Assembly (NCBI GenBank): GCA_003525905.1
Contig: DQIA01000119.1
Location: forward strand, 1 to 15,687
DNA: 15,687 nt
Direction: 5' to 3'
Source of the DNA: Clostridiales bacterium
GTDB lineage: Bacteria; Bacillota; Clostridia; Oscillospirales; Oscillospiraceae
The notes below the pieces were generated by a model, which was not told the origin of the DNA, searched no databases, and saw only the letters and a list, made by a program, of their open reading frames with translations. The translations under genes and the position numbers were made by a program. This document shows, one piece after another, positions 1-6,288 of the stretch. Within the stretch, counting starts at the first letter, position 1, and each line of letters begins with the position of its first letter.

Positions 1-1587
1 GAAGCTCGTGCGGCCCTGCATCAGACGGTTGAAGGCCTCCTGGATCTTGATCTCCGTTCGCGTGTCGATGGAGGACGTCGCCTCGTCGAGGATGAGCATC
101 GGAGGCAGGCAGAGCATGACGCGCGTGATGCACAGCAGCTGCTTCTGCCCCTGGGACAGGCCGCCGCCATCCTCGGTGATCGGCGTGTCATAGCCCTGCG
201 GCAGGCGCCGGATGAAGCCATGCGCATGCGAGGCCTTTGCCGCGGCGATGACCTCCTCGTCCGTTGCGTCCGGCTTGCCCATGACGATATTCTCGCGGAT
301 GGTACCGGTCTTGAGCCAGGTGTCCTGCAGCACCATGCCGTAGGACGTGCGCAGGCTGCCGCGCGTCAGCTGGCGGATATCCTCACCGCCCACGCGGATG
401 CAGCCGCTGTCCACATCATAGAAGCGCATGAGCAGATTGATGATCGTCGTCTTGCCGCAGCCGGTCGGGCCGACGATGGCGATGCGCTGGCCGGGCTTCG
501 CGGCAAGATCAAAATGCTCGATCAGGTGCTGCTCCGGGACATAGGAGAACGAGACGTCCTCCAGCGCGACGCTGCCGTCGGGGTCCGTGAGCGTCTTCGC
601 ATCGGCGGGCTCCGGGGTCTGCGGCGTTTCCTCGATGAGCTCGAAGATGCGGTCGGCGCAGGCCAGCGCATTCTGCAGCTCCGTTACCACGCCGGAAATT
701 TCGTTGAAGGGCTTCGTATACTGGTTGGCATAGCTGAGGAAGCTTGTCAGCTGGCCGACAGAGATGCCGCCGTGCACGGCGCTGAGCGCGCCCGCCACGC
801 AGACGCCCGCATAGACGAGCGAGTTGACAAAGCGCGTGGACGGATTCGTGATGGACGAGAAGAAAATGGCGCGCAGCGAGCACTTGCGCAGCCGCTCGTT
901 GACCTCGTCAAAGCGGCCCTGTGCGCGTTCCTGATAGCCGAAGGCCTGCACGACCTTCTGATTGCCGACCATCTCATCAATGATGCCGGTCTGCTCGCCG
1001 CGGGCGGCGGACTGCTCCTTGAACATGGCGTAGGTCTTGCGGGCGATAAAGCTCGCAACGAACAGCGACACCGGCGTGATGACCACAACGACGAGCGTGA
1101 TAACAGGATTCATCCACAGCATGAACAGCAGCGTGCCGACGATGGTGAGCACGCCCGTAAAGAACTGCGTGAAGCCCATGAGCAGGCCGTCTGCGAACTG
1201 GTCGACGTCCGCGATCATGCGGCTGACGATCTCGCCGTAGCTGTGCGCATCGATGTAGCGCAGGGGAAGGATCTCCAGCCGCGCAAAGGCATCGCTGCGG
1301 ATATCGCGCACGGTGCGGTAGGTGATGCGGTTGTTGCAGGCGTTCATGATCCACTGCGACAGCGCCGTTGCGCCGATGAGGATGCCCATTTTGAGCAGCA
1401 GACGGGCGATGATGGAAAACTCCACCTGCCCCGGCGCGACGATGAGGTCGACGGCCTGCCCGATGAGGATCGGCAGATACAGCGTCATGGCCACGGTCAG
1501 CGCGGCAAACAGCAGCGACAGGATCAGCAGCAGCCAGTATTTTTTCAGATAGCGCAGCAGCTTGCGCATGGTATTTTTCTTTTTCAT
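1..1587 (-). CDS. ABC exporter subunit, catalytically competent half (BmrD/YheH-like), 3' end cut by window edge
   Basis: This is a half-transporter of the ABC-B exporter type: an N-terminal six-helix membrane domain (about residues 11-320) fused to an ATPase domain. 529 residues are visible; the C-terminus, including the H-loop, lies outside the window. Walker A GPTGCGKTT is at residues 373-381, the signature is LSQGQ at 477-481 (a deviation from LSGGQ), and Walker B LILDEATSS carries the catalytic Glu at 502. The ATG at 1585-1587 overlaps the stop of the upstream subunit (ATGA, 4 bp) and follows a GAAGGAGG box, so the two are translationally coupled. A true catalytic Glu combined with a degenerate signature is what is known for the BmrD/YheH/TM288 partner of heterodimeric exporters. 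The substrate cannot be read from sequence; drugs, lipids or peptides are possible. Certainty on family is high. Confidence 0.95.
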   Translation of the reverse strand, partial: MKKKNTMRKLLRYLKKYWLLLILSLLFAALTVAMTLYLPILIGQAVDLIVAPGQVEFSIIARLLLKMGILIGATALSQWIMNACNNRITYRTVRDIRSDAFARLEILPLRYIDAHSYGEIVSRMIADVDQFADGLLMGFTQFFTGVLTIVGTLLFMLWMNPVITLVVVVITPVSLFVASFIARKTYAMFKEQSAARGEQTGIIDEMVGNQKVVQAFGYQERAQGRFDEVNERLRKCSLRAIFFSSITNPSTRFVNSLVYAGVCVAGALSAVHGGISVGQLTSFLSYANQYTKPFNEISGVVTELQNALACADRIFELIEETPQTPEPADAKTLTDPDGSVALEDVSFSYVPEQHLIEHFDLAAKPGQRIAIVGPTGCGKTTIINLLMRFYDVDSGCIRVGGEDIRQLTRGSLRTSYGMVLQDTWLKTGTIRENIVMGKPDATDEEVIAAAKASHAHGFIRRLPQGYDTPITEDGGGLSQGQKQLLCITRVMLCLPPMLILDEATSSIDTRTEIKIQEAFNRLMQGRTSF

Positions 1588-3317
1588 GCGTTCTGCGCCT
1601 CCTTCGGGAACTGGGAATAGTAGATCTCCTGATAGACCGGGCACGATTCGAGCAGCTCGGCATGTGTGCCCTGCCCGACGAGCGCGCCGTCATCCAGCAC
1701 AAGGATCTGATCGGCATACTGGATGGAGGCCGCGCGCTGCGACACCAGAAATACGGTGACGTTCGCATCGTGGGCGCGGATGGCCTTGCGCAGGCGCGCG
1801 TCCGTGGCATAGTCCAGCGCGGAGGCGCTGTCGTCCAGGATGAGAATTTCGGGGTCGCGCACGAGCGCACGGGCAATGGTCAGGCGCTGGCGCTGGCCGC
1901 CGGAAAGGTTCTTGCCGCCCTGCGCGACCGCGGCGTTCAGACCGCCCTCGCGGGTCGAGACAAATTCCGCCGCCTGCGAGGTCTCGAGCGCGACCTGCAG
2001 CTCGGCATCCGTTGCGTCCTCCTTGCCCCAGCGGAGATTCTCCGCGATGGTCCCGGCAAACAGGACGGCCTTCTGCGGCACGATACCGATCTTGCTGCGC
2101 AGCTGCCCGGCCGGATAGTCGCGCACATCGACGCCGTCGACAAGGATACGTCCATCCGTCGCGTCATAGAAGCGGGGGATGAGATTGACGAGCGAGGACT
2201 TTCCGGAGCCCGTGCCGCCGATGATACCGACGGTCTGGCCGCGCCGCACGCGGAAGCTCAGGCCGGACAGCGACTCTGCGCCCGCGTTGCCATAGCGCAG
2301 CGCGACATTTTCAAACACAACAGCGTCCTGCGCGGCAGGGTCGTCCTGCGCAGGCTTTTCCGGGAACGTCATGCTTGAATTCTCGTCAAATACGCTTTCA
2401 ATACGGCGGGCGCAGGCAGCCGCCTTCGTGATCGTAATGATCAGGTTCGCGAGCTTGATGAGCTCAATCAGGATCTGGGACATGTAGTTGACGAGCGCTA
2501 CGACCTGGCCCTGCGTCAGCGCACCGCGCTCGACCTGCCACGCGCCCGTCCAGATCAGGGCGACGATCGCGCCGTTGATGAGGACATAGGTCAGGGGGTT
2601 CATCAAGGCGGAAATGCGGCCCACAAAGAGCTGCAGACGCGTCAGGCTCTCATTCTCCTCCGCAAACTGTGCCGTCTCCTCAGCCTCCTTATGGAAGGCG
2701 CGGATGACGCGCACGCCGCTGAGATTCTCGCGTGTGCGGCGCAGCAGGCGGTCCAGCCCGGCCTGCGCGCGGCGGTAGAGCGGCATGGTCAGCAGCATGA
2801 TGCCGAACACGACGACGGACAGCAGGGGAATGGCCACCGCAAAGACGAGCGCCGAGCGGACATCGATGGTAAAGGCCATGACCATCGCACCGAACACGAT
2901 GAACGGCGAGCGCAGGAACAGGCGCAGCACCAGATTCACGCCGGACTGCAGCTGATTGACATCGCTCGTCATGCGCGTGATGAGTGAGGCCGTGCCGAGA
3001 TGGTCCATCTCGCTGTAGGACAGGCTCTGGATATGGCGGAACAGAGCGGATTTCAGCCCGGCCGCAAAGCCGACGGCGGCCTTCGCCGCGAAATACTGCG
3101 CCGTGATGGAGCAGATGAGGCCGATGAGCGCCAGGCCGACCATCAGCAGCACCATACGGACGATGTAATGAACGTCGCCCGTGGCGATGCCGACGTCGAT
3201 GATCTTCGTGACGACAAGCGGCACGAGCAGCTCGAACGAAGCCTCGAGCAGCTTGAACAGCGGCCCTAGAATGCTCTCTTTTTTATAATCCTTCAAATAG
3301 ACCAGCAGCTTTTTCAT
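1584..3317 (-). CDS. ABC exporter subunit, degenerate-site half (BmrC/YheI-like)
   Basis: This 577-residue half-transporter has a membrane domain (about 15-310) followed by an ATPase domain. Walker A GGTGSGKSS is at 367-375 and a canonical LSGGQ signature at 471-475. The Walker B region reads LILDDSASALD, so the catalytic Glu position (496) is Asp, and the H-loop His is Gln527 (VSQRAAS). These two substitutions are the hallmark of the non-hydrolysing NBD in heterodimers such as TM287/288 and BmrCD. Paired with the LSQGQ of the downstream gene, they define one degenerate and one working ATP site. The ATG is preceded by GAGGTGA, with an extended -10 promoter about 45 bp upstream. It is the first gene of a two-gene operon. 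The protein acts in the cytoplasmic membrane; the substrate is unknown. Confidence 0.95.
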   Translation of the reverse strand: MKKLLVYLKDYKKESILGPLFKLLEASFELLVPLVVTKIIDVGIATGDVHYIVRMVLLMVGLALIGLICSITAQYFAAKAAVGFAAGLKSALFRHIQSLSYSEMDHLGTASLITRMTSDVNQLQSGVNLVLRLFLRSPFIVFGAMVMAFTIDVRSALVFAVAIPLLSVVVFGIMLLTMPLYRRAQAGLDRLLRRTRENLSGVRVIRAFHKEAEETAQFAEENESLTRLQLFVGRISALMNPLTYVLINGAIVALIWTGAWQVERGALTQGQVVALVNYMSQILIELIKLANLIITITKAAACARRIESVFDENSSMTFPEKPAQDDPAAQDAVVFENVALRYGNAGAESLSGLSFRVRRGQTVGIIGGTGSGKSSLVNLIPRFYDATDGRILVDGVDVRDYPAGQLRSKIGIVPQKAVLFAGTIAENLRWGKEDATDAELQVALETSQAAEFVSTREGGLNAAVAQGGKNLSGGQRQRLTIARALVRDPEILILDDSASALDYATDARLRKAIRAHDANVTVFLVSQRAASIQYADQILVLDDGALVGQGTHAELLESCPVYQEIYYSQFPKEAQNA

Positions 3318-3362
3318 GCTTCACCTCACGCCCCGCAGGGCAAATGTTTTTCCCAAATATTT

Positions 3363-3391
3363 AGTATAGCATATCCGCCGCAGTTTGAACA
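3363..3391 (-). promoter_or_regulatory. SigA-type promoter of the ABC exporter operon
   Basis: Read on the minus strand, TGTTCA (3386-3391) is followed after 17 bp by TATACT (3363-3368). A TGC directly before the hexamer (complement of 3369-3371) forms an extended -10, which can compensate for the weak -35. The predicted start falls near 3356, giving a leader of about 40 nt before the ATG at 3317. Confidence 0.65.
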
Positions 3392-3409
3392 GACCCACTT
3401 CCGGCATAA

Positions 3410-3469
3410 GCAGCCTCCCTGCAGGAGGCCATCGACCACATGAAGAAGCTGAAAAAATATCTGGAGTAA
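3410..3469 (+). pseudogene. Short orphan coding tail (gene remnant), 19 codons plus stop
   Basis: The plus strand reads ASLQEAIDHMKKLKKYLE-stop, a charged amphipathic helix typical of a protein C-terminus, and is followed seven bases later by a terminator-like hairpin. An in-frame TAA at 3407-3409 precedes it and there is no start with a ribosome binding site. It could therefore be the leftover 3' end of a gene lost by deletion or element excision. It is too short to assign to a family and could also be chance. Confidence 0.3.
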
Positions 3470-3475
3470 AAGAAA

Positions 3476-3520
3476 GCCGGGCTCCCGGGGAAGGGAAGTC
3501 CGGCGTGATTATTTCTTCTT
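3476..3520 (+). terminator. Terminator-like hairpin after the orphan coding tail
   Basis: GCCGGGCT (3476-3483) pairs with AGTCCGGC (3497-3504), with one G-U pair. The stem is prolonged inwards by CCC (3484-3486) against GGG (3493-3495). An A-rich run precedes the stem and a T-rich stretch (to 3520, interrupted by A, G and C) follows. This is compatible with an intrinsic terminator for plus-strand transcription. The broken T-run makes it weaker than the tRNA terminator nearby. Confidence 0.5.
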
Positions 3521-3578
3521 TGACAGATGCCATAACTTCTTCCTTCCCGCAGTAAGAAAAGGAGAAATTGAGAAGGTC

Positions 3579-3598
3579 TGTTGTCCATTTGTTGTCCA
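3579..3598 (+). repeat. Paired 9-bp direct repeats, one helical turn apart
   Basis: TGTTGTCCA occurs at 3579-3587 and again at 3590-3598, separated by TT, giving an 11-bp period. Two identical sites on the same helix face suit cooperative binding by a protein, for example arm-type sites of an integrase or excisionase next to a tRNA attachment site, or a regulator. Which protein binds, if any, is unknown. Confidence 0.45.
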
Positions 3599-3638
3599 AG
3601 GTGAAAACGCCCAGTACAAAACAGACTGAAAAGTATAG

Positions 3639-3673
3639 AAAAACACTCGATTTCAAGTGAAATCGAGTGTTTT

Positions 3674-3674
<1 letters not shown>
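3639..3674 (-). terminator. Intrinsic terminator of tRNA-Ala, also symmetric for the opposite strand
   Basis: A perfect 16-bp inverted repeat has arms 3639-3654 and 3659-3674 and a 4-nt AAGT loop. The A/T ends supply a T-run on both strands, so it can stop transcription from either side. It starts at the last base of the encoded CCA end, so the tRNA 3' end is directly joined to the hairpin and must be released by nucleolytic processing. Confidence 0.85.
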
Positions 3675-3749
<75 letters not shown>

Positions 3750-3897
3750 ATATGAACTTTTCTGACGCTGTGTCGTTTCCCTCAGTGCACGGGTATTATA
3801 TCAAACCTCCCGCCAAATTGCAAGTACTTTTTTCAAATTTTTTGATTTTTTTCGGCAGGAAAATTTGACGTCAGAATACAGATTCAAAAGTTCATAT
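3750..3897. repeat. Imperfect inverted repeat bracketing the tRNA-Ala promoter
   Basis: ATATGAACTTTT at 3750-3761 is perfectly complementary to AAAAGTTCATAT at 3886-3897. The match resumes inside: CTGACG at 3762-3767 is mirrored by CGTCAG at 3869-3874, with about ten extra bases in the right arm. The left arm abuts the first base of the tRNA. The arms may be ends of a tiny mobile element, an RNA pairing between the yihY-like 3' UTR and the tRNA leader, or binding sites. Confidence 0.6.
3795..3823 (-). promoter_or_regulatory. Strong promoter of tRNA-Ala with upstream A-tracts
   Basis: On the minus strand TTGCAA (3818-3823) lies 17 bp from a perfect TATAAT (3795-3800), preceded by TGA as an extended -10. 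Directly upstream (about 3826-3853) are phased A/T tracts, as in UP elements of stable-RNA promoters. The predicted leader before the tRNA is about 40 nt. Confidence 0.85.
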
Positions 3898-3913
3898 TAA
3901 AACGATATATTTC

Positions 3914-4750
3914 CTATTTCCCTTGCTGTGATCTTCGCTCGAACAGCAGGCAATTGAGCACGCCGCCATAGAACAGAATGGACATGCACACATAAAGCCA
4001 CAGCATGGCCATGGCAATGCCGGCAAGGCTGCCGTAAAACACGGAGTAGGAGCCGAAGTGCTGCACATAGACGGAGAACAGCGATGAAAACACCAGCCAG
4101 CCGAGCGAGGCACCGGCTGCACCCGGCAGCGCGCGGAGCAGGGGAATGCGGCGGTTCGGGAAAACGCACAGGATCGCCCAGAACAGCAGCGTCAGCAGGG
4201 CAAACAGCACAAGGCCCCGGAAGCGAAGCACGCGCGACAGCAGGCGCAGGATCGGCACATGCTTTCCGGCGATCCACGCGGTAAGCTGGCTGCCGAAGAC
4301 ATGCAGCACCAGCGTCAGCAGGAGGGCGGCAAGCAGCAGCACGGTATAAAGCACGCTGACCAGCCGCGTATAGACATAGCCGCGGCTCTCGCGTTCACCG
4401 TAGATCGCGTTCAGGCCGGTCTTGATGCAGTAAACACCACGGGAGGACGACCAGATGGCCATAATGGCCGAAACCGGGATAAGCGTGAGGGACGAATTGC
4501 TCCCGAGGTCCCGGATGACCCACTCCAGCGCAGGTTCAAACACGGAAGGGATCACGCCGTGCAGGGCAGAGAGCAGGTGCGCCTCCGTCAGGCCGGTGTG
4601 CGGCAGCAGCGCCAGAACAAGCAGAATCGCGGGGAAGACGGACAGCACCAGATAAAACGACGCATTTGCGGCATAGAGTGGAACGCGGAACAAAGCGATC
4701 CGGCGGATGAAGCGGACGGGAGCCGCGAGCCAATCTGGCATTCTTTTCAT
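3914..4750 (-). CDS. YihY/BrkB (UPF0761) family membrane protein
   Basis: A 278-residue integral membrane protein with about six hydrophobic helices (near 26-50, 84-104, 124-152, 178-198, 210-232, 240-265). The family signature SSSRGVYCIKTGLNAIYGE sits around 101-119. Older databases call this family ribonuclease BN, which is now regarded as a mistake; its function is unsettled (transport or envelope role). The start was set at the ATG at 4748-4750 because GGAGGGAG lies just upstream and the hydrophobic domain begins after a short basic tail (KRM, RFIRR). Longer in-frame extensions to 5089 run antisense to the next gene and are not credible. It is transcribed divergently from the isomerase-like gene; no convincing promoter of its own is visible in the 97-bp gap. 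Confidence 0.9.
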   Translation of the reverse strand: MKRMPDWLAAPVRFIRRIALFRVPLYAANASFYLVLSVFPAILLVLALLPHTGLTEAHLLSALHGVIPSVFEPALEWVIRDLGSNSSLTLIPVSAIMAIWSSSRGVYCIKTGLNAIYGERESRGYVYTRLVSVLYTVLLLAALLLTLVLHVFGSQLTAWIAGKHVPILRLLSRVLRFRGLVLFALLTLLFWAILCVFPNRRIPLLRALPGAAGASLGWLVFSSLFSVYVQHFGSYSVFYGSLAGIAMAMLWLYVCMSILFYGGVLNCLLFERRSQQGK

Positions 4751-4777
4751 TTTATATCTCCCTCCGGCGAAGTTCAT

Positions 4778-4806
4778 TTGACAAAGAAACGGAACGATGG
4801 TATACT
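4778..4806 (+). promoter_or_regulatory. Near-consensus SigA promoter for the plus-strand gene series
   Basis: A perfect TTGACA (4778-4783), a 17-bp spacer and TATACT (4801-4806), with TGG before the -10 as an extended element. It lies about 41 bp before the GTG start at 4848 and inside the leader of the divergent yihY-like gene. It is the best promoter found before 13859 on this strand and may serve several downstream genes. Confidence 0.85.
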
Positions 4807-4847
4807 GAATTGGAAAAAGAGAATGCGGCAAAGGAGGCACGGACATC

Positions 4848-5738
4848 GTGCATTTCATCAGCAGCGCCATGGCAAGCTTCTGTCTGGAGACCACCGTCGA
4901 GGACGCGATGCAGACGGTGCGGGACGCGGGGTTCGACAGCCTCGATTTCCCGCTGAGCGTATACAGCCGCCCGCAGGACGCGCCGCTGCGCGGAGACGAC
5001 TGGCGCCAGTGGGCGCGTGGGGTGCGCCGCACGGCGGACCGGATCGGGCTGCCCATCACGCAGGCACACGCCTCCTGGGAGCAGGCCATTCCGGACGACC
5101 TGCACTACGAATCACCTTATGAAATCTATGAGCGGACGATGGAGGCCTGCGCCATCCTCGGCTGCCGCCAGCTGATCTTCCATCCGGTGCTGTATCTGCA
5201 CCGCATGCCGGATCGAAGCCTCTGGCCGCGCATCCACGATTGGAACGTCCGCTGGTTCCACGAGCTTCTGCCACTGGCGGAGAAGTTCGACATTGTGATC
5301 AATCTGGAAAACACGTTCGACTATCGCCATCTGCAGCAGCCGGGCGACGCGCCCGTGCCCTACACAACGGCGCAGGACATGCTGGAGCTCGTCTACGGCA
5401 TCGGCTCGAACCGTGTGCAGCTGTGCCTCGACACCGGCCATGCCCACATCAGCGGGCAGGACGTGCCGGAGATGATCCGTGCGTGGCGCGGCAATCTGGC
5501 CACGCTGCATCTGAACGACAACTACGGCCTGATCCGGCCGGTCTTTGAGGACCTGCATCTGTTCCCCGGCTACGGAACGCTGGAGTGGAAGCCGATCTTC
5601 GACGCCCTGCGGGACGTCCGCTTCCGCGGTGTCCTGAACATTGAGCCGGTCGTGGAGCTGGCGCGTATGCCGCGGGCCGTCCGCATCATCCAGCTGCGGG
5701 CCGCAGCCCAGACGCTGCAGGTGCTTGCAGAGCTATAA
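4848..5738 (+). CDS. Sugar phosphate isomerase/epimerase-like TIM barrel (AP endonuclease 2 superfamily)
   Basis: A 296-residue cytoplasmic protein of the xylose-isomerase-like TIM-barrel superfamily. Likely metal-site residues appear in order: H74 (QAHAS), H112 (FHPVL), E154 (INLENTFD), D195 and H198 (CLDTGHAH), H221 (LHLNDN) and E266 (NIEP). GYGTLEWKPIFDAL near 241 is the usual strand-7/8 region. The GTG start is supported by AAGGAGG ten bases upstream; the next ATG (residue 8) lacks such a box. The exact sugar substrate cannot be told from sequence, and endonuclease IV-type DNA repair is unlikely because the nuclease-specific zinc ligand pattern is not evident. It lies first in a series containing nucleotide-sugar genes, so a carbohydrate role is plausible but inferred. 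Confidence 0.85.
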   Translation: MHFISSAMASFCLETTVEDAMQTVRDAGFDSLDFPLSVYSRPQDAPLRGDDWRQWARGVRRTADRIGLPITQAHASWEQAIPDDLHYESPYEIYERTMEACAILGCRQLIFHPVLYLHRMPDRSLWPRIHDWNVRWFHELLPLAEKFDIVINLENTFDYRHLQQPGDAPVPYTTAQDMLELVYGIGSNRVQLCLDTGHAHISGQDVPEMIRAWRGNLATLHLNDNYGLIRPVFEDLHLFPGYGTLEWKPIFDALRDVRFRGVLNIEPVVELARMPRAVRIIQLRAAAQTLQVLAEL

Positions 5739-5744
5739 TTATAG
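5733..5744. repeat. 12-bp perfect palindrome over the stop codon
   Basis: CTATAATTATAG reads the same on both strands and spans the stop of the isomerase-like gene. It offers a TATAAT on each strand, but no well-placed -35 was found, so a promoter here is not claimed. It might be an operator or simply AT-rich chance. Confidence 0.3.
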
Positions 5745-5751
5745 TATACCA

Positions 5752-5779
5752 CAAACCGGTGCGGAAGAAAAGCGGTTTG
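5752..5779 (+). other. Small hairpin before the S26-like gene
   Basis: CAAACCG (5752-5758) can pair with CGGTTTG (5773-5779) around a 14-nt loop, in the 60-bp gap upstream of the ribosome binding site of the next gene. There is no T-run, so it is not a terminator; it may act in mRNA stability or processing. Confidence 0.35.
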
Positions 5780-5798
5780 CGCAGAGGGGGCGCGGCGA

Positions 5799-6278
5799 GT
5801 GGAGAAAAATACGCATACGCCGCGTCCGCTGCATCTTGCACAGGCGGAGCCTCTGCTGCGGGAGCGGCTGGAAGCTACCGTCGTGCTGACCGTGACGGGC
5901 GGAAGCATGCTGCCGCTTCTGGCCGGCGGCCGTGACCGCGTAACGCTCGGCCCCGTGCCGGAGCGTCTGCGCCGGGGTGAGGTCCTGCTCTACCACCGCG
6001 CCGACGGCAGCTATGTGCTGCATCGCCTGACCGGCTTCGGGCAGGACGGCACGCTCGTTTTCTGCGGGGACCGCCAGACCGAGCCGGAGCGGGGGATCCG
6101 GCCGGAGCAGGTCATCGCGCGGGCTGTGGCCTTCGAACGAAAAGGACATTTTTTTACGCGCAGGGCGCCCGGCTACCGGGTCTACTGCGCGCTGTGGCCG
6201 CGCCTGCGCTGGTGCAGGCAGGCGATCTTCCACCTGCGGGCAGTCCTGCCGGGGAACGGCAGGAAAGGGCAGAAATGA
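5799..6278 (+). CDS. S24/S26-type peptidase-like protein without membrane anchor
   Basis: 159 residues matching the core of type I signal peptidases. TGGSMLPLL (nucleophile candidate Ser36) corresponds to box B, SYVLHRL (His75) to the Lys/His general-base region, and CGDRQTEPE (89-97) followed by QVIARAVAF to the conserved C-terminal boxes. A His instead of Lys as base is known from the SipW/ER-type branch. Unlike real signal peptidases there is no N-terminal membrane helix; the protein begins with a polar helix. The GTG start follows AGAGGGGG at 8 bases. The stop lies ten bases before the membrane dehydratase gene, so the two are probably co-transcribed. Its substrate is unknown. It may be a soluble or peripherally bound processing enzyme, or a catalytically dead relative. 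Confidence 0.75.
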   Translation: MEKNTHTPRPLHLAQAEPLLRERLEATVVLTVTGGSMLPLLAGGRDRVTLGPVPERLRRGEVLLYHRADGSYVLHRLTGFGQDGTLVFCGDRQTEPERGIRPEQVIARAVAFERKGHFFTRRAPGYRVYCALWPRLRWCRQAIFHLRAVLPGNGRKGQK

Positions 6279-6288
6279 GAGAGAGTCT

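Larger units (their letters stand above)
3319..3673. other. Gene-free stretch between the ABC operon and tRNA-Ala; possible integration scar
   Basis: About 355 bp hold no complete gene. From left to right they contain the ABC operon promoter, a 19-codon orphan tail, a terminator-like hairpin, two 9-bp direct repeats 11 bp apart, and the tRNA terminator hairpin. Everything lies on the 3' side of the tRNA gene, the usual target of tyrosine-integrase elements. No integrase gene or duplicated tRNA 3' end is visible in the window, so a past element is inference only. Confidence 0.4.

Noticed and set aside
220..1620. 466-codon open frame on the plus strand opposite the ABC subunit
   Set aside because: It is the exact antisense of a conserved ABC transporter, lacks a recognisable family, and is rich in Arg, Ala, His and Asp as expected from GC-rich antisense frames.
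4751..5089. N-terminal extension of the YihY-like protein
   Set aside because: The extension lies antisense to the isomerase gene and the internal ATG at 4750 has the good ribosome binding site.
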